DNA from: Qipengyuania vulgaris
GTDB lineage: Bacteria; Pseudomonadota; Alphaproteobacteria; Sphingomonadales; Sphingomonadaceae
Length of the DNA stretch: 64,000 nucleotides
NCBI RefSeq assembly: GCF_009827325.1
Contig: NZ_WTYC01000007.1
Location: forward strand, 52,106-116,105
Reading direction: 5' to 3'
Shown here: piece by piece, positions 18,301 through 25,777 of the stretch
How the letters are laid out: each line of letters begins with the position of its first letter
How positions within the stretch are numbered: the first letter of the stretch is position 1
Made by a program: the position numbers and the translations under genes
Notes under the pieces: model-generated
What the model saw: the letters and a program-made list of their open reading frames with translations, nothing else
Told to the model about the DNA's origin: nothing
Databases searched by the model: none

Positions 18301-19317
18301 ATGGCGAGCGAACAGCAAGTTGGCGTACAACGACGCCACATTCTCGTCTTGGGTGGAACCGGGACTATCGGGCGCGCGACCGTGCGAACCCTCCTTTCTC
18401 GCGGACACAGCGTTGTCTGTTTGGTCAGGCCGGTTTCCAACCAGGGGGATAGCCTTTCGCGTTCGGCTGGCGAACTCGCTCATGCAGGAGCGACGCTCCG
18501 ACCATGCGATTTGAGCGACCCCGGTTCGATTGCGAATGAAGGCATCAGGGGGGAGCGTTTTGATGCGATGCTCTCGTGCCTCGCATCTCGGACAGGGGCG
18601 CCTGACGATGCATGGCCGATCGATCACGATTGCCATGTAGCCGCTCTGCAGCAGGCAAAGGCATCGGAGATTCCGCACGTGATCTTGCTGTCTGCCATCT
18701 GTGTTCAGAAACCCATTCTGGAGTTCCAGAAGGCGAAGCTCGCATTTGAACGCAAGCTCATTGCATCGCAGGTCGACTACACGATCGTGAGGCCCACAGC
18801 CTTCTACAAATCCCTTTCAGGTCAAGTCGAGCGGGTCCGGCAAGGTAAGCCCTTCATGGTGTTCGGTGATGGCACGCTCACCTCCTGCAAGCCGATCAGC
18901 GATGACGACCTCGCAGCCTACCTTGCTGATTGCATCGACCTCCCGGAGCGGCGAAACCGTATCTTGGCGATTGGTGGACCGGGAAAAGCGATCACACCAC
19001 GGATGCAGGGGGAAGAGCTGTTTTCTTTGATCGGACGCCCCCCGCGCTTCATCCATATTCCTATCGCCTTGCTTGACGTCTTCATCTTCGCTTTTGCGAC
19101 CTTGGGGCGGTTTGTGCCTTCCCTTCGAGCGAAAGCTGAATTCGCGCGCATCGGTCGTTATTATGCGACAGAGTCCATGCTTGTGCTGAACCCGGCAAAT
19201 GGTCGATATGATGCCGACGCTACACCATCGACGGGGTCTGATACCCTTTTCGGCTATTACGAGCAGTTGCTCGAGGGCGAGGTCACAGCTGAGCGCGGTG
19301 AGCACGCGGTCTTTTAG
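18301..19317 (+). CDS. bciA: 3,8-divinyl (proto)chlorophyllide a 8-vinyl reductase, BciA type
   Basis: An NADPH-dependent enzyme that reduces the C8 vinyl group in chlorophyll and bacteriochlorophyll synthesis. It has an N-terminal Rossmann loop (LGGTGTIGRATV, about residues 17-28). The match to BciA and plant DVR is strong along the whole chain: SCLASRTG, LLSAICVQKPILEFQKAKL, IVRPTAFYKSL, CKPISDDDLAAYLADCI, IGGPGKAITP and the GRYYATESML block. The length of 338 is typical. No other bch, puf or crt gene is in the window. It is closely followed by an IS element. The start has no clear ribosome site. Confidence 0.92.
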   Translation: MASEQQVGVQRRHILVLGGTGTIGRATVRTLLSRGHSVVCLVRPVSNQGDSLSRSAGELAHAGATLRPCDLSDPGSIANEGIRGERFDAMLSCLASRTGAPDDAWPIDHDCHVAALQQAKASEIPHVILLSAICVQKPILEFQKAKLAFERKLIASQVDYTIVRPTAFYKSLSGQVERVRQGKPFMVFGDGTLTSCKPISDDDLAAYLADCIDLPERRNRILAIGGPGKAITPRMQGEELFSLIGRPPRFIHIPIALLDVFIFAFATLGRFVPSLRAKAEFARIGRYYATESMLVLNPANGRYDADATPSTGSDTLFGYYEQLLEGEVTAERGEHAVF

Positions 19318-19422
19318 GTTCCGTATAGCAAGCGGCACTCTGCGGGAGCTCTTGCGATTTATGATCGGCGCACCGCTAGGTTCGTTTCAGCTTCTAAGAT
19401 TTTCAAACCGAAAGCGGATGAG

Positions 19423-19437
19423 GTGGATGGCTCCCGC
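19423..19437 (+). repeat. Left subterminal inverted repeat of the IS
   Basis: GTGGATGGCTCCCGC, an exact reverse complement of 20787-20801. Confidence 0.9.
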
Positions 19438-19498
19438 TCACGGCATCTAGGTGCCAAGATGGGTTGCTATCATGCAAACCCGAGCAAAGGAGCCATCC
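19425..19498 (+). promoter_or_regulatory. Hairpin that could mask the transposase ribosome site
   Basis: The left repeat contains GGATGGCTCC (19425-19434), which is exactly complementary to GGAGCCATCC at 19489-19498. The latter begins inside the AAAGGAG ribosome site of the transposase. A transcript entering from outside the element would fold this ten-pair stem and block translation, whereas one starting inside the loop would not. Confidence 0.55.
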
Positions 19499-19501
19499 GT
19501 C

Positions 19502-20539
19502 ATGGAGATTAGCACGATCGGCCTCGATTTGGCCAAGAACGTTTTTCAGGTTCATGCAGTGAGTCCGGCCGGCGAGGTCGTTATCCGCAAGACCTTGCGA
19601 CGAGTTCAGATGCTTCCTTTCTTTGAGAAGCTGCCGCCGTGTCTGGTTGGCGTTGAGGCATGTGGGACATCGCACCACTGGGCGCGTGAGCTAAGAAAGC
19701 TGGGCCACGAAGTCCGCTTGATGCCGCCGGTATATGTGAAGCCTTATGTGAAGCGCGGAAAGAACGATGCCGCGGATGCCGAAGCCATTTGTGAAGCTGT
19801 GACCAGGCCCACCATGCGGTTCGTCGCGGTAAAGAGCCCCGAGCAACAAGCGTCGCTGGCCCTCCACCGAACCCGCCGCCTGCTGATCGGGCAGCGCACG
19901 CAATCGGTCAATCTGATGCGCAGCGTCCTTGCAGAGCAAGGCATTGCCATTCCGGTCGGGCTCGAGCGGGCTTTGCAGATGGCGCGGCAGATAGCCGAGC
20001 AGGAGAGCGATCTGGATCTTCCGGTCGACGCTGTCGGGGTCGCCTCTATGCTGTCAGAGCAGATCCTTCAGCTCCACGCCCAGTTGCGCAAACTCGACCT
20101 TCGTCTTGCCGCCTTGCAGCGTAGCGATGAGACCGCGCGGCGCTTGGCGACCATCCCCGGCATCGGGCCTGTTGGCGCAACCGCGCTTGCCGCCTCGGTA
20201 ACCGATCCCAGTCAGTTCAGATCGGGCAGGCAGTTCGCAGCCTGGCTGGGGCTGACCCCGCGCCAGACCTCGAGCGGCGGCAAAGAGCGCTTGGGACGGA
20301 TCACCAAGATGGGTGACAAATATCTACGGCAGTTACTCGTGATCGGTGCAACGTCGCTGGTCAGGCGTGCAAAGGAAAAGCCCGAAACAGCTGATCCGCG
20401 CCTCGTTGCGCTGCTCGCCCGAAAGCCAGCTCGGGTCGCTTCGGTTGCCATGGCCAACAAGATGGCCCGGGTCGCGTGGGCGGTCATGACACGCGGAGAG
20501 TGTTACCAAGCGAACCACGCACCGGCACTGGCGTCATAG
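19502..20539 (+). CDS. IS110/IS1111-family transposase (DEDD recombinase)
   Basis: A 345-residue transposase with an N-terminal RuvC-like DEDD domain (IGLDLAKNVFQ; VGVEACG; KNDAADAEAI) and a C-terminal Transposase_20 domain (ATIPGIGPVGATALAASV; FAAWLGLTPRQTSSGG) that carries the catalytic serine region. Both halves are full length, so it may be active. The ATG at 19502 follows AAAGGAG by nine bases and is preferred to earlier in-frame starts. In this family target choice is guided by an RNA from the element's non-coding end. Confidence 0.95.
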   Translation: MEISTIGLDLAKNVFQVHAVSPAGEVVIRKTLRRVQMLPFFEKLPPCLVGVEACGTSHHWARELRKLGHEVRLMPPVYVKPYVKRGKNDAADAEAICEAVTRPTMRFVAVKSPEQQASLALHRTRRLLIGQRTQSVNLMRSVLAEQGIAIPVGLERALQMARQIAEQESDLDLPVDAVGVASMLSEQILQLHAQLRKLDLRLAALQRSDETARRLATIPGIGPVGATALAASVTDPSQFRSGRQFAAWLGLTPRQTSSGGKERLGRITKMGDKYLRQLLVIGATSLVRRAKEKPETADPRLVALLARKPARVASVAMANKMARVAWAVMTRGECYQANHAPALAS

Positions 20540-20786
20540 TGGGTCAACAATTTAGCTGAGGAGACCAGCTTCACGAAGTTGTGAGAGCGAAGCGATGTGA
20601 TGGTGAAACCGGTCGGACCGGGAGCAAGGATAACCCGATGACAGTCTTAGGCGTTAGAGCCTGCAAAGCCGATAGGACCTTGTTCACGGACCCCATCAGG
20701 GCCAGCAGTCCCACCCGACTGCATCAACAGGCCGGACAGACGACTGCACCCGACCCAAGGCCACATCATCACTTTAAGCTTGCAAC
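20540..20786 (+). ncRNA. Candidate guide (bridge/seek) RNA region in the IS right end
   Basis: About 250 bases without a credible gene lie between the transposase stop and the right inverted repeat, where IS1111-type elements carry their guide RNA. The segment is rich in short palindromes (for example ACCGGTCGGACCGG near 20607). It contains ACAGACGACTG at 20736-20746, and the same 11 bases recur at 20800-20810 across the predicted right junction. That is the kind of match a guide loop would show. The limits of the RNA are not defined by sequence alone. Confidence 0.5.
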
Positions 20787-20801
20787 GCGGGAGCCATCCA
20801 C
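20787..20801 (-). repeat. Right subterminal inverted repeat of the IS
   Basis: GCGGGAGCCATCCAC, an exact reverse complement of 19423-19437. Confidence 0.9.
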
Positions 20802-20945
20802 AGACGACTGTCTCCTCTCGGCCCCAAAATGGTTGAAGCGCATAGGCTGAGTCGATGGCAGGTATCGGGAACCCAAGAGGCTGTTCTCATGGCTGCTTTG
20901 GCGTCGCAAGCGAACAGTTCGCAATCAGTCCCGCTTTCCGCCTTT

Positions 20946-21557
20946 TCAGCCATACCCCATCAGCTTGAGCACTTCCTCGCGGCTGCGCGGATCGTCTAGG
21001 AAGGTGCCCATCATGCGGCTGGTGACCATGCCAACGCCGGGCGTGCGTACGCCGCGCGCGGTCATGCAGCTGTGCTGGGCATCGATGACCACGGCCACGC
21101 CCTGCGGCTTGAGGTGTTTCCAGATGCAATCGGCCACTTCGGCGGTCAGCCGCTCCTGCACCTGGAGACGCCGCGCAAAACCGTGGAGCACGCGGGCCAG
21201 CTTGGAAATGCCCACCACGCGGTCGTTCGGCATATAGGCGATGGCCGCCTTGCCGATAATTGGCGCCATGTGATGTTCGCAGTGCGACTGGAAGGGAATG
21301 TCCTTCAGCAGGACGATCTCGTTATAGCCGCCCACTTCCTCGAACACGCGATCGAGGTGGATGGCGGGGTCTTCATCGTAACCGATGCAATATTCTTTCC
21401 ACGCGCGCGCGACCCGATTGGGGGTGTCGAGCAGGCCCTCGCGCGTCGGATCGTCGCCGGTCCATTCGATGAGCGTACGGATCGCAGCCTGTACGTGTTC
21501 TGGAACGGGAGGCTTTCCTCGGGGATCGTCTTCGTCGGGTCCGACCAGGCTGCTCAC
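20946..21557 (-). CDS. folE: GTP cyclohydrolase I
   Basis: Catalyses the first step of tetrahydrofolate synthesis, GTP to dihydroneopterin triphosphate. Zinc and catalytic motifs are visible (SHCEHHMAPI; QERLTAEVADC; DAQHSCMTARGVR). The open frame reaches 21659, but GTG 21557 is preferred because it overlaps the TGA of the upstream phospholipase gene by four bases (GTGA) and leaves a normal 203-residue protein. It is the last gene of a hemerythrin-PLD-folE operon behind an EcfG-like promoter, an unusual setting for a folate enzyme. Confidence 0.95.
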   Translation of the reverse strand: MSSLVGPDEDDPRGKPPVPEHVQAAIRTLIEWTGDDPTREGLLDTPNRVARAWKEYCIGYDEDPAIHLDRVFEEVGGYNEIVLLKDIPFQSHCEHHMAPIIGKAAIAYMPNDRVVGISKLARVLHGFARRLQVQERLTAEVADCIWKHLKPQGVAVVIDAQHSCMTARGVRTPGVGMVTSRMMGTFLDDPRSREEVLKLMGYG

Positions 21558-23116
21558 TTGCCGTTTTTCCTCCTGAACCTGGAGCGGAAGCGCTCCAGTC
21601 GGCTTCCCTTGCGGAAAAGACCGCCCTTTGCAAACGGCTCGAACATGTCCCCCGGACATTCGGGATCGAGCAGCCCGCTCTTGGCGAGGGTTTCCTCCGC
21701 TCCGTTGAGATCGGGCGCGTGATAGCGGACGAGATTACGTCCATCTTCGGTGATCGAGTGATCGATGACGGCCGCCATCGAGCCATGCCGCTCGAGCAAC
21801 TCGCCGATCTCGTCTTCATCCAGCCCGCAATGTTCGGCGAGCAGCGAATGGCGGATTTTTCCGATAGCTTCGCAGGCGTGTTCATTGCCTTCGCGATCGC
21901 AGTCGATGAAGACGTCGCATTCACTGTCGAGCCCCATGGACCGGTTGTTCATGTTCGCCGAGCCGATGCGGAATATCCGGTCGTCTACGATCATGATCTT
22001 GGCATGGACATAAATTGCCGTGGTGCCGGTATAGGGATTCCAGATGCTGAAGCGGCCCTTGTGGTCGGCCTCGTCGATGGAACGGACGAGTTCCGCGCGG
22101 GCGTGATCCATCGCCTGCTGTTCGAGCCAGCCATCGGCGTGGCGTGGATGGACGATGACGATCTCGGGCGGATCATCCTCCGCCACCCTTGCGCAGATTG
22201 CCTCGCAGATGGCGCGCGATGCGAAATACTGGCTTTCCGCGTAAATCAGTTTCTTCGCGCGCTTGATATGATCGACGAAGAGTTTCTCTATTTCCCTTAC
22301 CTCTTCCCAATCCCGGTGAGCGGCCCACGTTCGGGCAATGCCCACTTCGACATTCTCGAAATTGGCTTCGAGACCTTTCGGCCAGAGGCTCTCCTTGCTG
22401 GGCTGCATGGGCAACAGCGGCTTGCCCCCGGCGCGGATCCAGCGGTCGCGGCCGAGATCGCTCAGCGCATCGGCAACTTCGCCCTCCATCATCATGGAGG
22501 CATCATGCCACGGCCCGTACATGCGTCCATTGGGCGTAGTGCGGTGCTCTTCCGTTTCCTTGTGTTCGCGGGTGTCCCAGCGCTTGACGGTCATGTCGAT
22601 CCCCCCGCAAACCGCGAGCCGGTTGTCGAGGACGGCGATCTTCTGGTGGTGGCTGCACCCGGTCGGATGCGCGCTGTCGAACTTGAAGTCGATCCGCCGG
22701 TGCCGGGCCCAGCGAACCAGATCCCACCACATCGATCCGCGCACCACGAATTTGAAAATCCCGAAGCTCCATTTCAGGATGCGGACCTCAAGCGTGGGCC
22801 GGTTCCGAACCAGCCAGCCGATGAAGCTTCCGAGCCGCGCCGGGTATTTGTCCTTGTAGCTGCGCTGCCACCAGTGCCGGCCATCCGCCAAATGGATACG
22901 CGTGTCGAAATCCCAGCCGATCAGGAAAATGCGGTGCCTCGCGTTCAGCATTGCCGCCTGCATCGCGGAGAAATAGTTCGCCGCATCGATCAGGACGGCT
23001 GCGCGCTCGACCTTCGCATAGCGCCAGACGCTGGGCGATTCGCCATCCTCGAGCCGTGACACCCGATCCGGGTCGGGCTTGTCCTCAGCTGGTTCGTTTG
23101 CCCCCTCCTCGAGCAT
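21554..23116 (-). CDS. Phospholipase D / cardiolipin synthase-like protein
   Basis: A 520-residue member of the PLD superfamily that transfers phosphatidyl groups, either making cardiolipin or cleaving phospholipids. Both HKD motifs are complete: HQKIAVLD (about residue 160) and HAKIMIVDD (about residue 370), each followed by the G-G/S motif (GGID; IGSANMNNRS). It lacks the N-terminal membrane helices of classical ClsA, so it is closer to soluble PLD-like proteins. An AAGGAA site precedes the ATG. It lies two bases after the hemerythrin gene and overlaps folE. Confidence 0.9.
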   Translation of the reverse strand: MLEEGANEPAEDKPDPDRVSRLEDGESPSVWRYAKVERAAVLIDAANYFSAMQAAMLNARHRIFLIGWDFDTRIHLADGRHWWQRSYKDKYPARLGSFIGWLVRNRPTLEVRILKWSFGIFKFVVRGSMWWDLVRWARHRRIDFKFDSAHPTGCSHHQKIAVLDNRLAVCGGIDMTVKRWDTREHKETEEHRTTPNGRMYGPWHDASMMMEGEVADALSDLGRDRWIRAGGKPLLPMQPSKESLWPKGLEANFENVEVGIARTWAAHRDWEEVREIEKLFVDHIKRAKKLIYAESQYFASRAICEAICARVAEDDPPEIVIVHPRHADGWLEQQAMDHARAELVRSIDEADHKGRFSIWNPYTGTTAIYVHAKIMIVDDRIFRIGSANMNNRSMGLDSECDVFIDCDREGNEHACEAIGKIRHSLLAEHCGLDEDEIGELLERHGSMAAVIDHSITEDGRNLVRYHAPDLNGAEETLAKSGLLDPECPGDMFEPFAKGGLFRKGSRLERFRSRFRRKNGK

Positions 23117-23118
23117 GG

Positions 23119-23610
23119 CTATTCCTTGGCATCCTCTTTCTTTTCGGGAGTGACTTCGGCTTCGGTCTTCTCTTCCTTCTTACGCCGTTCGAACACCGAG
23201 CGCATGTGTTCCATGTCCTGTTCGGTCAGGTGCTTGGCGAAGTCGGGGAAATGATCTTCCTCTTCCTCGTCGATGTGATGACGGTAATCGTGGTCGAATG
23301 TCTTGAATTTCGTCAACCAGCCGCCTTCGGACATGTCGGTTGCGGCAAGATCGTTGAGCGCTTCTTCGATTTCATGATGCTCGGCAACCGAGTGACGGGT
23401 CTCGTCGGTGGTCGGCGGCTTGCGCAGCATGGTCGAATAAAGCGCCTGCTCTTCGGCCGCAGCGTGGCTCTTGAGTTCCTTTGTCAGTTCCTCGAACAGG
23501 GTCTTGCGTTCACCGCTCTCGCCGCTTGTTTCGAGCAGCTTGTCCAGCAACTCGCGATGCCGGTCGTGATCCTTCTTGAGGCGGTCGAAAATTTCCTGTG
23601 CATCAGCCAT
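23119..23610 (-). CDS. Hemerythrin HHE-domain protein
   Basis: A 163-residue four-helix protein with the spaced His/Glu ligands of a non-haem di-iron site (KKDHDRHRELLDKL; KSHAAAEEQALY; EHHEIEEALNDL; DHDYRHHIDEEEEDHFPDF). It has a charged C-terminal tail rich in K and E. Such proteins bind O2 or NO or buffer iron and are frequent members of the general stress regulon. The ATG at 23610 follows AAGGAG, and an EcfG-type promoter lies 27 bases upstream. It is the first gene of the operon with the PLD protein and folE. Confidence 0.92.
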   Translation of the reverse strand: MADAQEIFDRLKKDHDRHRELLDKLLETSGESGERKTLFEELTKELKSHAAAEEQALYSTMLRKPPTTDETRHSVAEHHEIEEALNDLAATDMSEGGWLTKFKTFDHDYRHHIDEEEEDHFPDFAKHLTEQDMEHMRSVFERRKKEEKTEAEVTPEKKEDAKE

Positions 23611-23636
23611 CGGTGCTGTTCTCCTTTTGCAATGAG

Positions 23637-23661
23637 AACAGGCGGGACCTCGCCGGGTTCC
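23637..23661 (-). promoter_or_regulatory. EcfG-type general stress promoter
   Basis: On the minus strand GGAAC (23661-23657) is followed after 17 bases by GTT (23639-23637), matching the EcfG consensus GGAAC-N16-17-(C)GTT. It is placed for a short leader that carries AAGGAG before the hemerythrin ATG. No sigma or anti-sigma gene is in the window. Confidence 0.7.
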
Positions 23662-23704
23662 GCCATTGCTTGAACAGACGGACAAGCTCACTCATATCTG
23701 AAGC

Positions 23705-24103
23705 ATGAAGCGTTCCGAAATCGGGCCGACACAGGCGCAGATGCAACAGATGGCCGAGGCTGTCGTCGGTTCCCTGCCGGAGGAATTCCGCGCCCAGATG
23801 GGCGAAATCGTGATGCGGGTGGAAGATTTCGCCACGCCTGAACAGCTCGGGGCAGTCGATCTCGAGAACAAGTGGGAACTGACCGGGCTATACGAAGGTG
23901 AAGCGCTGCCCGATCGTTCGATCTGGCAAAGCCACCGGATGCCGGCCCGGATCTGGCTATTCCGTGAGCCTCTCATCGCCGAGTGGCGCGAGACCGGTGT
24001 GCGTATGGACGATCTCGTGCGGCACGTGGTCATTCACGAAGCCGGTCACCATTTCGGTTTCAGCGATGAAGACATGCACGCGCTGGAAGAACGCGCGGGT
24101 TAA
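23705..24103 (+). CDS. Zincin-like metallopeptidase (DUF1025/Zincin_1 family)
   Basis: A 132-residue protein with the zinc-binding motif HEAGHHFGFSDEDMHALE near its C-terminus. This places it in the small zincin-like metallopeptidase family; HExxH plus the downstream acidic residues would hold the zinc. There is no signal peptide, so it is cytoplasmic. Its substrate is unknown. It is divergent from the hemerythrin operon and its upstream region overlaps that promoter region. Confidence 0.88.
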   Translation: MKRSEIGPTQAQMQQMAEAVVGSLPEEFRAQMGEIVMRVEDFATPEQLGAVDLENKWELTGLYEGEALPDRSIWQSHRMPARIWLFREPLIAEWRETGVRMDDLVRHVVIHEAGHHFGFSDEDMHALEERAG

Positions 24104-24530
24104 CGGGGGCGGTTCGGCTCTCGCTCGGCATTCTCTTTATGTGAACCGAGAGCGGCCACGAGGCCCGGCCTCGCCAGACAGGTCCAGAAGGACCCGCGAT
24201 CGACAGGCGCAGATTGCGGAAGATCACTTCGCATGTTGCGCCTCCCAGGATTTCGACGGTGACAGGTTCTGCAGTTCGCACCTGTTCGACTTTCGCGACC
24301 GATATGTCATTGTTTGTCCCCTTCGCACCCGGCGGCAGCCTCTTCCCCATGCTGTTTCCGGCGGATGTGATGGACTTTGTAACCGGACGCGAACCGCCCG
24401 CAATGCGAAGCTTCCGCGTTGCAGACGGAAACATCCTGAGTGTTGTATATTGCTGTCACGCGTATGGGGGACAGCGCTCCCGCCGTGAGCGCGATTCCTG
24501 CGGATCGAGCAATCTGGTGGAGCCAGAACC
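24104..24530. other. Non-coding interval, no convincing gene
   Basis: About 430 bases between the zincin gene and the terminator next to tRNA-Arg. Open frames exist on both strands (for example minus strand 24434-24060), but they overlap the zincin gene end, show no ribosome site and match nothing I recognise. A degraded gene cannot be excluded. Confidence 0.4.
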
Positions 24531-24568
24531 ATTAAAGGCCACCCCTCTTGCAAGGGATGGCCTTTAAT
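24531..24568 (-). terminator. Long palindrome, terminator of tRNA-Arg
   Basis: ATTAAAGGCCA (24531-24541) and TGGCCTTTAAT (24558-24568) pair, and five more pairs extend the stem to 16 with a six-base loop. Its outer base is the last base of the tRNA CCA end. It could work from both strands. Confidence 0.75.
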
Positions 24569-24644
24569 GGCGCGCCAGGAAGGATTCGAACCTCCGGCCG
24601 CCTGATTCGTAGTCAGGTACTCTATCCAGCTGAGCTACTGGCGC
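24568..24644 (-). tRNA. tRNA-Arg (anticodon ACG)
   Basis: A 77-base cloverleaf with seven acceptor pairs (GCGCCAG with CTGGCGC). The D-arm is AGCTCAGCTGGATAGAGT, the anticodon loop CTACGAA gives ACG, the T-loop is GTTCGAATC, and a CCA end is encoded. Confidence 0.97.
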
Positions 24645-24687
24645 GTCGGAGGCGGCACATAGGCACGGCCTCCGTTCTTGGCAACAC

Positions 24688-25131
24688 CTAATCCGGCATT
24701 TTTGCAAAGAGGGAACGTGCCAAATCTTGATCGAGCGGCGGCTTGTCGAGAGCATCTATCTCTTTTGGAGTGAACCACCCTACCTCCCCTCCCTCCATCG
24801 ACCGGGGATCACAGCCCGGCAGCCGGCAATTGTAAAGAAGGATGACAATGGGACATTCATGTTTTGCGGGTTCTTGCTGGGCGAACGCTTCGGGGACCAG
24901 CGTGTCGGGAGGAAGGACCACAGCCAGCTCTTCTTCAATCTCCCGGACCAGCGCATTTGTAGGCGTTTCGTTCAGTTCGACCTTGCCCCCCGGGAATTCC
25001 CAGAGCCCGCCATGGTGCTTGTGTTTCGGACGCTTGTGCATCAGCCAGCGCCCCTCGCCGTCTTCGAGAGCAAGCGCCACGACTGGCATCCATGTCGGAT
25101 TATTTTCCAAAACGATCTCTTCCGGCAACAA
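24688..25131 (-). CDS. mutT: NUDIX hydrolase, MutT-type 8-oxo-dGTP diphosphatase
   Basis: A 147-residue Nudix protein that would remove oxidised GTP from the nucleotide pool. The Nudix box is complete (GGKVELNETPTNALVREI, then EEEL, about residues 48-69), and the MutT features KRPKHKHHGGLWEFPGG and a C-terminal aromatic (VGWFTP) are present. It is a stand-alone gene between tRNA-Arg and the Flp pilins. The assignment within the Nudix family rests on the WEFPGGK context. Confidence 0.88.
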   Translation of the reverse strand: MLPEEIVLENNPTWMPVVALALEDGEGRWLMHKRPKHKHHGGLWEFPGGKVELNETPTNALVREIEEELAVVLPPDTLVPEAFAQQEPAKHECPIVILLYNCRLPGCDPRSMEGGEVGWFTPKEIDALDKPPLDQDLARSLFAKMPD

Positions 25132-25196
25132 TTTCTTAAGACCTGTCGGATTACCCCATGATTGTCAGCTACGAATTGACAATGGGGGCAAGTCAA

Positions 25197-25373
25197 GTGG
25201 TCCAATTTCTAAAAAGACTGGAACGCGATGAACGTGGTGCCACCGCTGTCGAGTACGGGCTGATCCTCGCGCTGATATTCTTGGCCTTGGTGGGAGCAGT
25301 CGAAGCCTTTGGACAAGAGACGATAGAAATGTGGAACAACATTTCTTCAGAAGTCCAAGCGGCAAGAGATTAA
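25197..25373 (+). CDS. Flp-family type IVb pilin
   Basis: A small pilin subunit of a Tad-type pilus. It has a basic leader (VVQFLKRLERDERG), a prepilin-peptidase site and then ATAVEYGLILALIFLALV, the hydrophobic helix with the conserved Glu-Tyr pair. Starts at 25158, 25182 and 25197 are in frame. GTG 25197 is preferred because it gives 58 residues, the same as the next pilin gene, and follows a GGGGG site. No other tad/cpa genes are in the window. Confidence 0.85.
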   Translation: MVQFLKRLERDERGATAVEYGLILALIFLALVGAVEAFGQETIEMWNNISSEVQAARD

Positions 25374-25503
25374 TTCCCATTTGGCCAAGAATTGCACCGA
25401 TCTGGTTACGAATTGTCAACCTGTCGGCGTCAGAACGAGGATAGCTCAAGCCGTTTGGACGCGGTGAGAGTCGGGTACCGAAGACTGAACCAGGAGACTA
25501 CAT

Positions 25504-25680
25504 ATGAAGTTCATCAACAAGCTGCGCCAGAACGAAGAAGGTGCAACCGCCATCGAATACGGCCTGATCGCTGCTCTGATCGCCGTTGCTGCAATGACCG
25601 CCATGGGCGCACTGGGCAACGAACTTACCGAAACCTTCAACACGGTTTCGAGCACGATGTCGGCTGCGAACAACAAGTAA
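25504..25680 (+). CDS. Flp-family type IVb pilin
   Basis: A 58-residue pilin with leader MKFINKLRQNEEG, cleavage before ATAIEYGLIAALIAVAAMTA, and a short C-terminal tail ending ANNK. It closely parallels the pilin gene 130 bases upstream, so the two are probably a tandem duplication. An AGGAG site lies seven bases before the ATG and a strong terminator follows the stop. It is likely the main pilin, since its ribosome site and start are better than those of its neighbour. Confidence 0.9.
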   Translation: MKFINKLRQNEEGATAIEYGLIAALIAVAAMTAMGALGNELTETFNTVSSTMSAANNK

Positions 25681-25698
25681 TATTCATTACTTAGGAGG

Positions 25699-25735
25699 AA
25701 AGGCGGCGAGGGAAACCTCGCCGCCTTTTCTTTTT
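25699..25735 (+). terminator. Intrinsic terminator after the Flp pilin
   Basis: A 13-pair stem (25699-25711 with 25716-25728) around a GAAA loop, followed by TCTTTTT. Confidence 0.92.
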
Positions 25736-25777
25736 GTGCCTCCCTTACCGGGAGGCATTACCACTCTGGTGATCGCG

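Larger units (their letters stand above)
19416..20804 (+). mobile_element. IS110-family element, IS1111 type
   Basis: An element of about 1.4 kb with one DEDD transposase gene. It is framed by perfect 15-base subterminal inverted repeats (19423-19437 and 20787-20801), the hallmark of the IS1111 subgroup. The outer ends are estimated from the usual few bases beyond the repeats in this subgroup; no target duplication is expected. About 250 bases of non-coding right end follow the transposase, where this group encodes its guide RNA. It sits about 100 bases after bciA and before folE. Confidence 0.85.

Noticed and set aside
24060..24434. A 124-codon minus-strand frame next to tRNA-Arg
   Set aside because: It overlaps the end of the zincin gene, has no ribosome site and matches no family known to me.
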